The notes under the pieces are model-generated. The model was not told the DNA's origin and made no database searches. It saw only the letters and a list, made by a program, of their open reading frames with translations. The position numbers were made by a program, and so were the translations under genes. From Roseiarcus sp963772555 (GTDB lineage: Bacteria > Pseudomonadota > Alphaproteobacteria > Rhizobiales > Beijerinckiaceae): a stretch of DNA of 64,000 bases. Positions within the stretch are counted from its first letter, which is position 1. Each line of letters begins with the position of its first letter. Of the stretch, positions 54,844-63,885 are shown piece after piece. Where the stretch lies: contig CAVYXQ010000003.1 in NCBI GenBank assembly GCA_963772555.1, forward strand, positions 248,001 through 312,000. Reading direction: 5' to 3'.

Positions 54844-55144
54844 TCAGCTGTCGCGGTCCGTCGGCAACAGCGCCCGCAGCGCCTGGAGCGTGTCGGCTTC
54901 GGCGACCGGCCTTGTCGCGGCCCCAGCGCAGCCTGCGGGGAAACCGCACCGCGGTCCCGCTGCGATGTCGCTGCTCGGCGCTATGCCGCCGATCATGTCG
55001 CGCGAACGGTCGGCCTTGTGGCGCTCGGCGCAGCCAGCGCCCCAGGAGAAGCCCGACGAGCCCGCTGGCGGCGGTCAAGCCGCCGACGACTAGCGCGATG
55101 GCAACCGGGCCTCCAGCAAGCCGGAAAAGGTGAAGGCGTGACAT
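54844..55144 (-). pseudogene. chimeric remnant: 5' end of a DUF4239 gene joined to 3' end of an ATP-dependent DNA ligase gene
   Basis: Minus strand from ATG 55144 reads MSRLHLFRLAGGPVAIALV then LVGLLLGRWL, and after a frame change HKADRSRDMIGG; the intact DUF4239 protein at 51802-52671 has GLVGLAL and DKARDMIGG in the same order. From about 54987 the sequence switches to GIAPS, then RFPRRLRWGRDK, and after another frame change PVAEADTLQALRALLPTDRD and a stop at 54844. That matches the end of the ligase at 19878-21614 (GIAPSNRHKSG, RFPRMLRWRRDK, VAEADTLDALRALLP). At least two indels make it non-coding debris. Confidence 0.75.
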
Positions 55145-55293
55145 GTTCTCGACCGGCGTCGAGCGCCCGAGCTTGCGCTGGCCCGACCGGCCCCACGCCG
55201 CCCGCGTTGCATCCTTCGTCAAGCTTGCTACATTCGCTTCTCAACGAGCGGCCCTGGGCGACGCAGTTTGCCCGGGCCATCCGAGGTTTTGTT

Positions 55294-56352
55294 TTGTCGC
55301 AAGCATTCACGTCGGGTCCCGGCCGCGGGGCCGACGCGCCGGGGCCTGGTCAATGGGGTCCGACGCGTCTGGGAACCTACGCGGCGCTGGATCTTGGCAC
55401 CAACAATTGCCGGCTTCTCGTGGCGCGGCCGACGTCCGAGGGCTTTCGCGTCATTGACGCTTTTTCGCGCATCGTGCGGCTTGGCGAAGGCCTGTCGCTG
55501 ACGGGACGCCTCAGCGAACCGGCGATCGCGCGGACGCTCGAGGCGCTGCGGATCTGCCGCGACAAGATGGCGGCGCGCGGCGTGGCGCGCGCCCGCACCA
55601 TCGCCACCGAGGCCTGCCGCTCCGCCGCCAACGGCGCCGACTTCGTCGCCGCGGTCCGGGAGCGCCTCGGCATCGCCCTCGAAATCGTCGACCGCGAGAC
55701 CGAGGCGCATCTCGCCGCCGCTGGCGTCGGCGACCTCGCCGACCGCGACGCCCACTCGATCGTCATGTTCGACATCGGCGGCGGGTCGACGGAGATCATC
55801 TGGCTCAGGGACGACGAGCGGTCGCGCCGCGGCCGGCGCGTCCAGGCCTGGACGTCGATGCGGCTCGGCGTCGTGTCGCTGGCGGAGAAATTCGGCGGCG
55901 TCGACGTCACCGACGAGACGTTCGCGGCGATGACGGCGCATGTGACCGAGGCGTTGGCCCCGTTCATCGACCAGGTCGCGGACGAAACCCGCTGCGACCG
56001 GTTCCATCTCCTCGGCACCTCGGGCACGGTGACGACGATCGCCGGCGTGCACCTCAACCTGCCGCGCTACGACCGCCGCGCCGTCGACGGCCTCTGGCTC
56101 GGCCGGGCGGAGGTCGATGAAGCGGTCCAGCGCCTGCGCTCGATGAGCTACGCCGAGCGCGCCGCCAACGCCTGCATCGGCCATGAGCGGGCGGACCTGG
56201 TGCTCGCCGGCTGCGCCATTCTCGAGGCAATCCGCGCGCATTTCCCGGCCGAGCGGCTGCGCATCGCCGACCGGGGCCTGCGCGAGGGGATCCTGAGCCA
56301 GATGATGCGCGAGGACGGCGTTGGCCCGCACCGCCGGAGACGCTGGCAATGA
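55294..56352 (+). CDS. Ppx/GppA-family phosphatase
   Basis: About 352 residues; an ASKHA-fold exopolyphosphatase/guanosine pentaphosphate phosphohydrolase. YAALDLGTNNCRLLVARP is the phosphate-1 motif; TEACRSAANG, FDIGGGSTEIIWL and LLGTSGTVTTIAG follow in order. No ATG fits; TTG 55294 leads into the protein with a Gly/Pro-rich segment before the domain, so the start is uncertain. Its stop overlaps the rlmE start (ATGA), a pairing common in alphaproteobacteria. Confidence 0.88.
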   Translation: MSQAFTSGPGRGADAPGPGQWGPTRLGTYAALDLGTNNCRLLVARPTSEGFRVIDAFSRIVRLGEGLSLTGRLSEPAIARTLEALRICRDKMAARGVARARTIATEACRSAANGADFVAAVRERLGIALEIVDRETEAHLAAAGVGDLADRDAHSIVMFDIGGGSTEIIWLRDDERSRRGRRVQAWTSMRLGVVSLAEKFGGVDVTDETFAAMTAHVTEALAPFIDQVADETRCDRFHLLGTSGTVTTIAGVHLNLPRYDRRAVDGLWLGRAEVDEAVQRLRSMSYAERAANACIGHERADLVLAGCAILEAIRAHFPAERLRIADRGLREGILSQMMREDGVGPHRRRRWQ

Positions 56353-57058
56353 CGGCTGGCGGCTCCGGCCGCGAGGGCGGCCGGGCGCTGAAGACGCGCG
56401 TCAAGACCGCTCGGAAACGCTCGCTCTCCTCGACGCTGTGGCTCGAGCGGCAGCTCAACGATCCCTATGTCGCGCGCGCCAGGCGCGAGGGCTACCGGTC
56501 GCGCGCGGCGTTCAAGCTGATCGAGATCGACGACAAGCACCGGCTTTTCCGGCCCGGACAGCGCATCGTCGACCTCGGCGCCGCCCCGGCGGCTGGAGCC
56601 AGGTCGCGGCGGCGCGAATCGAAGCGCGCCAGGGCAGGGGCCAGGTTGTCGCGATCGACCTTCTGGAGATGGAGCCGGTCGAGGGCGTCGCGTTCCAGAA
56701 AATGGATTTCCATGACCCGGAGGCCCCGGCGAGGCTCCGCGAACGGCTGGGCGGCCCCGCCGACGGCGTCCTTTCCGACATGGCCGCCAACGCCACCGGC
56801 CACCGCAAGACCGATCACTTGCGTATCGTCGGCCTGGTCGAACTGGCGGCCGATTTTGCCCGCGAGGTTCTCAGGCCTGGCGGCTTCTTCCTCGCCAAGG
56901 CGCTGCAGGGCGGCTCGGAGGCCGAACTGCTCGCCCGCCTCAAGCGCGAGTTCGCCGTCGTCCGGCATCTGAAGCCCAAGGCGAGCCGGGCCGACAGCGC
57001 CGAGCTTTACCTGCTGGCGACCGGGTTCCGGGGGTCGACGGAACCGGCGAAAGGCTGA
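56349..57058 (+). pseudogene. rlmE: 23S rRNA (uridine-2'-O) methyltransferase RlmE/FtsJ, interrupted by a 1-base frameshift
   Basis: RlmE methylates U2552 of 23S rRNA. The first frame (56349 to about 56590) gives TARKRSLSSTLWLERQLNDP, YVARARREGYRSRAAFKLIE and IVDLGAAP. The SAM motif then needs the next frame to continue GGWSQVAAARIEARQGRG, IDLLEMEPVEGV, LSDMAANATGH and the C-terminal RADSAELYLLATGFRG. The expected CCGGGCGGC reads CCGGCGGC near 56586-56594, so one G is missing. Catalytic Lys/Asp/Lys/Glu positions are otherwise retained. Either a fresh mutation or a sequencing/assembly deletion. Confidence 0.9.
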
Positions 57059-57368
57059 CGCGAAGCCCCGTGCCGTTTTGGCGACTATCCCTTTCGCATG
57101 GCAACACAACTGCTTTGGTCTCGGCTGCGACAGGCCGGCGCGGGGAGGGCTGTGCGATGAGCGCGCTCCTCACTCGACACCCGGAAGTGCTCGAGTTTTT
57201 CGCAGGCTGATTTTAGGTGCATCACCCCACAAGTAGAGAATGAGCAGCTATTGACTCTTATGACTGAGGAAGGTCTGGTCGAACCGTCATTCCAGCGTGA
57301 CGGCTAAAGGAAGTAGTCTCTTTCGAAAAAAGATAATATATAAACTGCCCGCATCGAGAGACATTTTC

Positions 57369-58400
57369 ATGGCTCGAAAACAAAGAAGCAAGAGAGTTTT
57401 TCAAAGAGTGGATTGCGTGACCCTCTTCAGATTGAACGAATCAGTTCCTTACAATGGCTCTCATAGCGTTACCTGCAATTCAGACAAACTAGCAATTGCC
57501 ATTTTACAGCAATTTTTTGGTGTAGAATGGGTGGAGCGACATGTTATGGAGGCAAGGAAAGCAACTTTCTTAAATAAAATTGGATCGAATTACGACATAG
57601 TCCAAAAGGAAATGCGGCGCATATTGCTGGCAGAAATGTTATATAACCTACAGGATAAAGATAAATTCCCATCGTGCTGGCGCGACATCTCCTCAGGAAA
57701 TATAAATCAAATAGAGTCAGCCTATGCTGTGCTTGAAGTAGTCCGAGCTCTGTATGGATTTGCACTTGACAGACAGCTAAGAGTGAAATTTATAAAACCA
57801 GAAGGAGATAATGGGAAGAAACGTCCGGATTTATACGTCATATTATCCGACGGCGCTAAGCTGTACGCAGAGGCGAAGGCCAAGGACAGTGGATCGCACT
57901 TTACTATCGAGAGAGTTGAGAGCAGATTGTCTGGTGCGAAGAAGCAATTGCCAAAAAATAGACCCGGGGCCGTCTTCATTAAAATACCCGTATCCTGGTT
58001 CTTTGACGAGGACAAGATTAAGCAAATGGTTGGTATGGTGGAACGGTCAGTCGCTCGATCGCCGTGGGTCGTCTCGGTTGTGCTGTTTATATCGAATGTG
58101 CACATCGAAGATAGTACGGTCGGATCGATTGTTTCAGAAAAAGTAGTCTTTAAGGAGATCCCTAATGAGAAGCATAAATTTAAGCGCTACAGAGGTAGAG
58201 AGTGGGGTATGTTCCCGGAAACTGGTGCAGTATCGCCCCCGCCAGCGTGGTTGAACTATAATGGGATGCCAGCAACATGGCAGAGGTTGATATGGCCCGT
58301 AACCGTGAATCCAAACATTCAACCGCCGATGAGTACGACGAGAAGGGAACGGAGTTGGGTGCAACAGGAACCCTCGGGCGCGCATAAATACTTCGGATAA
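57369..58400 (+). CDS. orphan protein with PD-(D/E)XK-like nuclease motif
   Basis: A 343-residue protein, clearly AT-richer than the chromosome. ATG 57369 has GAGAGA upstream; a GTG at 57297 is in frame but lacks a site. In the middle, KKRPDLYVILSDG followed by KLYAEAKAKDSG gives the PD...(x)ExK spacing of restriction-endonuclease-like folds (catalytic D and E-A-K). No helicase, methyltransferase or specificity partner is adjacent. It could be an orphan restriction or defence nuclease, or a nuclease-fold protein of another role. No family recognised. Confidence 0.6.
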   Translation: MARKQRSKRVFQRVDCVTLFRLNESVPYNGSHSVTCNSDKLAIAILQQFFGVEWVERHVMEARKATFLNKIGSNYDIVQKEMRRILLAEMLYNLQDKDKFPSCWRDISSGNINQIESAYAVLEVVRALYGFALDRQLRVKFIKPEGDNGKKRPDLYVILSDGAKLYAEAKAKDSGSHFTIERVESRLSGAKKQLPKNRPGAVFIKIPVSWFFDEDKIKQMVGMVERSVARSPWVVSVVLFISNVHIEDSTVGSIVSEKVVFKEIPNEKHKFKRYRGREWGMFPETGAVSPPPAWLNYNGMPATWQRLIWPVTVNPNIQPPMSTTRRERSWVQQEPSGAHKYFG

Positions 58401-58692
58401 GCCCCAGCGCGAGCTTGGGAAAAGGGGGCGGGCCTCGAAGGAAGCCCGCCTAAGTCGTTGACGCCAACTGCAATGCAGCGAGTTTACCCCAAGCAGAAGG
58501 TTCCGGCCGGTCGTTAAAAACCAGACGCTTGGTGCCCCATTAAACGACGCCAGTCTGCAAATGGCGGCCATTCCCTCGAGCAATGCGTTCTTGCTGCGCC
58601 TGAGGTTCCCCTTGTTCGAGCTATTGCTGTCGGCATCAGTTGGTTGGGCGGCAGGCGCGCTAAATCGCCCTCTCGAAAGGCGCCGACTCGGG
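58401..58692. other. noncoding stretch with a hairpin
   Basis: About 290 bases between the nuclease-like gene and the IS target site. GGCGGGC/GCCCGCC (58427-58450) can form a 7-bp stem, possibly ending the upstream transcript, but no T-tract follows. Nothing else was recognised. Confidence 0.45.
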
Positions 58693-58819
58693 CTAATTAG
58701 GGCGATTATCCCGGACTTGACCGGACGGGCAAATCGTGTAATATATGCCCGTATCATGAGCCAACGGGCGCCCATCCAGCGCGTGACATATCGGTCGCCT
58801 TAACCTACCCCATTCTCTT

Positions 58820-59629
58820 ATGCATTTCAGTACGGAAGGCGAAATCAGCATCGGGCTCGGATTGCTTGCGCTTCTTGGAAGCGGTGCAATCATGATATTC
58901 CCGACCCATCTGTGGATTGGATGGACGATGGTGGCCGCCGCCATCGTTGGGTTCTTCCTTTTAGTATTGGAACATTGCGGTTTGTGGGCACTGAAAACCG
59001 TTCCTCTCGTAGGAATCGTAATCTCTGGACCTATCCTGCTGGTCTGTTTAGTATGGTATTTGTGGCCAGTATCAAAAACGACGAATTCTCTAAGTGTCTC
59101 CGACCTAAACCAAGAAAACCCACCAATCCCAACGCTGTTCTTGCAGTGTATGCCGAATGGATTCCCGCATACCATGCCGGAAAGCGGCGTAATCTGGCAA
59201 TTACAGCTGCAAACCGATGGAGCGACCGGGGGAGCGCTGTCACAGCAATCTGGAATTCCAGGAAGCGAAACGGGAGCCGCCGCCTTACTATTGTCGGGAT
59301 ATCGATGCGAGGTCACAAATTACAGCGCCAACCCAGTTGCCAATGTCGAGATAACGCTGGATCTTATCACTTACGAGGCAATCCCCACAGACAACGGGTT
59401 TCGTAACGGACCCCAGTCTATTCATAAAGAAATTATTGTTCGTATTCCGAAAATAGACACAGGAAAAGATAGCCCATTTATATTTTATATTTTTAACATG
59501 GCTAAACAATTTATGGAGGTAAGGTTTTTAGAAAAAACTACACTTACCGTCATTGGGGAGACGAAACCTCACGATGGCGTATTGCAACAATCTTATCTCG
59601 CCCCCCTGCATCTTCCGCCGCGCCGCTGA
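58820..59629 (+). CDS. membrane protein, passenger of the IS1595-family element
   Basis: A 269-residue protein wholly inside the IS. Three hydrophobic segments occur in the first 90 residues (ISIGLGLLALLGSGAIMIF; WTMVAAAIVGFFLLVL; LVGIVISGPILLVCLVWYLW), then a soluble, likely periplasmic, beta-rich part of about 180 residues. No recognised domain or enzyme motif. AT-richer than the chromosome. Not required for transposition as far as known for the family; it may be a cargo gene captured between the ends. Confidence 0.75.
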   Translation: MHFSTEGEISIGLGLLALLGSGAIMIFPTHLWIGWTMVAAAIVGFFLLVLEHCGLWALKTVPLVGIVISGPILLVCLVWYLWPVSKTTNSLSVSDLNQENPPIPTLFLQCMPNGFPHTMPESGVIWQLQLQTDGATGGALSQQSGIPGSETGAAALLLSGYRCEVTNYSANPVANVEITLDLITYEAIPTDNGFRNGPQSIHKEIIVRIPKIDTGKDSPFIFYIFNMAKQFMEVRFLEKTTLTVIGETKPHDGVLQQSYLAPLHLPPRR

Positions 59630-59640
59630 AATACATGCTC

Positions 59641-60551
59641 CTAGCACCCCCTAATCGCGGTTTCGGAGATATCAGCGTTCTCCCTGTTGTTATATCGGAA
59701 TTGAAATTCCGCGACATACAGGGGCAGATATTTCTTGCTGACTTTGTGGAAGCTTCCCATGACGCCGCGCTTCACGAGCGACCAGAAGCCTTCGATGGTC
59801 TGAGTGTGGACCGCGCCGACGACGTACTGTCCGCGCGCATGATCCACGGTGTGGAGCGGATATTCTTTGGCGAGTTTGCGGTATCCCGGCGCTTCGTCGG
59901 CGCAAAGCAGGCTGACCTTGTGCGAGACGGTTTCGCGGACGAACTCGGTCAGGGTCTCGCCTTTCAGGTTGCCGATGACGCGGGCAACCACGTTCCCCTT
60001 GCGCTTGCCGCGCCGATGATGATGGCTTTGCCCGCGCCTCCTGTCCCGCCACTTCCATCGCCGCGTTTGTCCTTGTGCCGGTTCTTGGCCAGACCGCCGA
60101 CGAAAGTTTCGTCAACCTCAACGATCCCGCCCAGTTGCTTGATGTCTTCAACCAAGGCGATGCGAACCTTGTGGCACATAAGCCAGGCGGTTTTGTAGGA
60201 GCCGAAGCCCATATAACGGTAGATTTGCAGGGCGCTCATGCCCTTTTTGCTGACCAACATCAAGTGAATGACGCGATACCAGTCTTTAAGCGGCTTGTTC
60301 GTGTTTTCAAAGATGGTCCCGGCGAGATGCGAGAAGCGATAGCTTTCATCCGTGCACGTATAGCACTGCCAATGCCATTCCATCGTCTTGACCGGATAGA
60401 CGCGCTCAGAGCCACAACGTGGGCAACGAACGCCTTTTGGCCATCGGCGCGCGACCAGATAGCGGATGCAATCCTCTTCGGTCTTAAACAGTTTGTCGAA
60501 CTGTGCGGCGGTCAGTTGATGGACCGGCTTGGGCTGCTTCTGGCGGGCCAT
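59641..60551 (-). pseudogene. IS1595-family transposase, frameshifted
   Basis: A DDE-type ISXO2-like transposase in two frames. The upstream part (60551 to about 60000) has the zinc ribbon CPRCGS...HWQCYTC, LMLVSKKGMSALQI and the first catalytic Asp in IVEVDETFVGG. The downstream part (59991-59641) has LLCADEAPGYRKLA with the second Asp, then HTQTIEGFWSLVKRG and FQFRYNNRENAD. The switch needs one extra base near 59995-60010. Total length would be about 305 residues, normal for the family. Likely inactive unless the shift is a sequence error. Confidence 0.88.
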
Positions 60552-60635
60552 TCTGGCGTCCTCTTTGATCGTGAGGAAACCATAACATGAAAACCGGGAC
60601 CGGTCAAGTCCGGGATAATCGCCCTAATTAGCTAG

Positions 60636-62301
60636 TGTCCGTCCATAAACGCTAAGTTTTTGAAATTATTTGTTGAATCGCTGTCCTTACGAATGCAAGG
60701 CCCGGCGGTTTCGGCTAAGCTTTCGGATCAAGCCACTGATTCGGAAGGCGAAACCGCCACCGCCGGAGCCCGACAATGCGTCAGGAACGCACCGTCCAGG
60801 CCAGCATATTCGATCTCTTCGCCGACCACGAGATCGGCCAGGAACTGAAGGCGATGTCGCAGTGGCTGGACGAGCATCGCGAGCTCATCGGGCTGGCGGC
60901 GGAGGATCTGCGCCGACACGGCGTTAAGGAGACCGGGCGAGAAGGCCTTCCGGCCGAGTCGGTCTTGCGCTGCGCGCTTCTCAAGCAGCATCGCCAGCTG
61001 AGCTATGAGGAGCTGGCGTTTCATCTTGAAGACTCGGCCTCATTTCGCGCCTTCGCGCGGCTGCCGCTGTCGTGGACGCCGAAGAAGTCGGTGCTGCACA
61101 GGACCATCAGCGCCATCCGGGCCCAGACATGGGAGGCGATCAATCGCGTCCTGCTGGCCAGCGCGCGTCAGGAGAAAGTCGAGACCGGCAAGGTCGTGCG
61201 GCTGGACAGCACGGTCGCCGCCGCGCTCATGCATGAGCCGAGCGACAGCAGTCTTCTCTGGGATGCGGCCCGCGTGATGGTGCGGCTGTTGAAGGCGGCC
61301 GAGGCCTTGGTCGGCGGTCTCGAGTGGCGCAATCATCGGCGCGCGGCGAAGAAGCGAGCGCGCGCGATCGAATATGGCCGCGACCGACTGAAACGGGTCC
61401 AGCATTATCGTGAGCTGATCAAGCTGACCCGGGCGACCCTGGCCTATGTTGATCAGGCCGCAACGCAGGTATGGCAGGCGCCGGACCCGATCGCCGTCAC
61501 GCTGTGGCAGGCCGAGCTCCGTCACTATCGTCTGCTGATCGAGCGGATCATCGCCCAGGCCGAGCGTCGCGTTCTTAATGGCGAGGCGGTTCCCGCCAAC
61601 GAGAAGATCGTCAGCCTGTTCGAGCCGCACGCCGACATCATCGTCAAAGGCGGCCGCAAGGTTCAGTACGGCCACAAGCTCAACCTGACCACCGGCCGGA
61701 GCGGCTTGATCCTCGACCTGGTGATCGAGACCGGCAATCCGGCGGACAGCGAACGGTTGTTGCCCATGCTGAAGCGCCATATCGCCTTCTACGGCGAGTC
61801 GCCCGACAGGCCGCCGCCGACGGCGGTTTCGCCAGCCGTGACAATCTCGCCCAGGCGAAGGCCCTTGGCGTCCACGACATGGCCTTCCACAAGAAGGCCG
61901 GCCTGCGCATCAAGGACATGGTCAAGAGCAACTGGGTCTACCGCAAGCTGCGCAACTTCCGAGCCGGCATCGAATCCGACATCTCGTGTTTGAAGCGCGC
62001 CTATGGTCTGGCGCGCTGCGTCTGGCGCGGGCTCGACCACTTCAAGGCCTACGTCTGGTCCTCGGTCGTCGCCTACAACCTCGCCCTCTTTGCCCGGCTC
62101 AAGCCGACCTGATTTCTCGTCTTCGGCCGAAGGCGCGCAAGCCTGGTTGAGCCCGAGTCGGCCTCTCATTCTGAATTTCTGAACTTGGCGGCCGGATCAG
62201 CCCACGCAGCAGCCACAGCAAACGAAATGGCTCCCAAACGGCCCAGTTCATCGCCAACGCGATTGATTCCAGCCGAAAAATCATGCGTTTATGGACGGAC
62301 A
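60636..62301. mobile_element. second insertion sequence (ISNCY/IS1182-like), abutting the first
   Basis: A 1666-bp element. Terminal inverted repeats of 17 perfect bases (TGTCCGTCCATAAACGC) lie at 60636-60652 and 62285-62301, with weaker pairing just inside. A palindromic CTAG at 60632-60635 and 62302-62305 is the likely target duplication. Its left duplication starts directly after the right duplication of the IS1595 element, so the two insertions are back to back. It carries one transposase gene, itself frameshifted. Confidence 0.83.
60776..62112 (+). pseudogene. ISNCY/IS1182-like DDE transposase, frameshifted
   Basis: A transposase of about 445 residues once the frame is repaired. The N terminus MRQERTVQASIFDLFADHEI and YEELAFHLEDSASFRAFARL, then VVRLDSTVAAALMHEPSDSS (first catalytic Asp), GRKVQYGHKLNLTT (transposase core) fit a group usually labelled ISNCY. 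After GESP the frame changes near 61800-61810; the second frame continues with the C-terminal MAFHKKAGLRIKDMVKS, RAGIESDISCLKRAYGL (catalytic Glu) and AYNLALFARLKPT. One missing base explains the break; no obvious slippery run suggests programmed shifting. Confidence 0.87.
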
Positions 62302-62496
62302 CTAGCTAGAGCAAACCCTGCCGTGATGCGAGCACGCCCCCTCCTTTCTATCGAAGGGGAGGCCCAGCCGTCGCGGCAGCGGGCAGGCCCTGTTGGCGAC
62401 ACGAAGAAAATGAACAGCGCGGTGCCCATTGCTTCCGAGGCGGGAAATGCAATATTGATGAGTAAGCAGGTGCGTAAAATTACGGGAGGGAGGAAA

Positions 62497-62865
62497 GTGC
62501 AAATATCGATTCGAATGGCAACAATTCTTTCAATAGTCGCCGGAGCAAGTCAACCCGCTCACGCAGGAGTAGGGGCGATCGCACAATGTACTCGAACGCA
62601 TATCTTAGCCATTGGCCAAGGTTCGTCCGAGGGTAGTGCAGCGTCTGACGCAATAAATAACTGCATCAATGATGGGGGGGTCCCAGGTTGTTGTCACTTT
62701 GTGACCTCTACACTTCAGCTCGGGAATGATTGCATCGCTGTAGCCCAAGGAAGCGGCCGACCAAAAGTTGCAGGCGGGGATACAATCGAAGACGCCAAAG
62801 AAAACGCCATCAAAAAATGCGGCGACGATTGTAGCCCTTTGGTAGCCGTCTGCGGCGACGACTAG
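62497..62865 (+). CDS. small exported DUF4189-like protein
   Basis: A 122-residue predicted secreted protein. GTG 62497 is preceded by a very strong GGGAGGGAGG and gives a clean signal peptide ending QPAHA|G. The mature part has alternating Ala-rich helix and Cys pairs (CTRTHI, NNCIND, CCHF, NDCIAVA, KKCGDDC, AVCGDD) in the spacing of DUF4189-type domains. The frame is open further upstream (ATG 62458), which would hide the signal peptide. It converges with the next gene with a 4-base overlap. Role unknown. Confidence 0.7.
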   Translation: MQISIRMATILSIVAGASQPAHAGVGAIAQCTRTHILAIGQGSSEGSAASDAINNCINDGGVPGCCHFVTSTLQLGNDCIAVAQGSGRPKVAGGDTIEDAKENAIKKCGDDCSPLVAVCGDD

Positions 62866-63353
62866 ATTTCGACAGCCGAGAAGTCGTCTGAAATCTCGTC
62901 ATCATAAGCCTTACATGTCATCTCTCTACCCCCAGGATCGTGACCTACTGGTGAACGCAACCGCATGCTGGCCTTTTGGCCCGGCTCGAGGGCGACGCGA
63001 GCACTTCCTTGATGAATTAAAGTACCGTCATCATCCGTAACTTTGGCGACAATAGGACCGTCAATTGGCGACGGCCTTGGATTAAAATACTCAAGCGCCG
63101 CGAGGACAAGTTGTCCAACAGGCACTGCTTTGTCAGCTATTTCCAGCGCTTTGAAAGAACATTTAACAAGGCCAACTACTTGCGCCGTCGCTCGAGTCAG
63201 GCCAACCGAATAGGCAGTTATCCCCGCAGCCGCCAGGACTGACGATTGAAGAAGACGGCGACGATTGAGGAGCCGCGGCAATCCCGCCACTTGCTCAAAA
63301 ATCTCGATCTCCCTATCGGTCATTGATTCGATTGAGATAATTTCGAATTGCAT
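62862..63353 (-). CDS. exported protein of unknown function (Tat-like signal)
   Basis: A 163-residue protein. Residues 31-56 (LNRRRLLQSSVLAAAGITAY) resemble a twin-arginine or long signal peptide with NRRRLL, placed after a 30-residue acidic leader MTDREIEIFEQ, unusual for an export signal. The C-terminal part is beta-rich with LEPGQKASMRLRS. No family recognised. It overlaps the convergent DUF4189-like gene by four bases. Confidence 0.6.
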   Translation of the reverse strand: MQFEIISIESMTDREIEIFEQVAGLPRLLNRRRLLQSSVLAAAGITAYSVGLTRATAQVVGLVKCSFKALEIADKAVPVGQLVLAALEYFNPRPSPIDGPIVAKVTDDDGTLIHQGSARVALEPGQKASMRLRSPVGHDPGGREMTCKAYDDEISDDFSAVEI

Positions 63354-63678
63354 AGTTTCCTCCGCCCGGTTTTAAAGCTACGAGCTGCCACCCGCCGCCT
63401 CCCGTATCAGAAAACCGTAGGAATAGCTGTGATGAACGTCACAATATCGGCGGACGTTAAGCATCGACACGTTAGTTCGTCGAAGGCGAATCGCGTAGGA
63501 TGCAGCGACCAGTCACGGTCACCCCGCATCCGCTCAGCGTCCACTTCCATTCCTCGCGATCATTTCCTCCACGCATAGGCCGCTGGGTTCGCGGTAGCGG
63601 CGCGCGTCAAGAGTTCAAGTCTCAGAACACATCCGCCACGCGGCCAGAGCACCCCAGCCGAGCCATTTCCACAGCTCC
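63354..63678. other. intergenic region, no gene supported
   Basis: About 325 bases between the Tat-like gene start and the integrase remnant. GTTCAAGTCTC near 63616-63626 resembles a tRNA T-loop, but no acceptor or anticodon arm pairs around it. It could be attachment-site debris; nothing firmer is visible. Confidence 0.4.
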
Positions 63679-63885
63679 TTAATCTCTTAGGACAATCAGA
63701 CCGCGGTCGCTGGGCGTCTCTACGATGTCCTGAGACAAAGCCCATCGAAACATCGCGCCGACCGTCTGGCGGCGCTTCAAAGCTTCACGCTCGGTGCCGT
63801 TATCAGCCACCAAGTCGAGCAATTCTCGGATGTCGTGGCTGCGAATGTCGCCCGCGTACCGATCCAATATCGGAGGCCAGCGCTC
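63679..63885 (-). pseudogene. integrase (tyrosine recombinase) fragment
   Basis: The minus strand reads ILDRYAGDIRSHDIRELLDL, VADNGTEREALKRRQTVGAM and FRWALSQDIVETPSDRGL then a stop. This is the linker between the core-binding and catalytic domains of a P4-type/DUF4102-like phage integrase (family pattern KRxQTVGAMFRWAL...IVExxPxxGL). Both the N-terminal start and the whole catalytic domain are missing, and the upstream sequence is in another frame. It marks the right side of the mobile island. Confidence 0.75.

Larger units (their letters stand above)
58701..60623. mobile_element. IS1595-family insertion sequence with passenger gene
   Basis: A complete element of 1923 bp. Perfect 24-bp terminal inverted repeats lie at 58701-58724 (GGCGATTATCCCGG...) and 60600-60623. 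An 8-bp target duplication CTAATTAG flanks it at 58693-58700 and 60624-60631; 8 bp is the usual value for IS1595-family elements. Being a palindrome, the duplication makes the inverted repeats look longer. Inside are a membrane-protein gene (+) and a transposase gene (-) converging with an 11-base gap. Confidence 0.88.

Noticed and set aside
61790..61815. Programmed ribosomal frameshift in the second IS
   Set aside because: No slippery A/T heptamer or clear stimulatory structure at the junction; the break lies deep in the coding region rather than between orfA/orfB.
63605..63640. tRNA-like T-loop sequence near the integrase fragment
   Set aside because: No matching acceptor, D or anticodon stems could be built around it.
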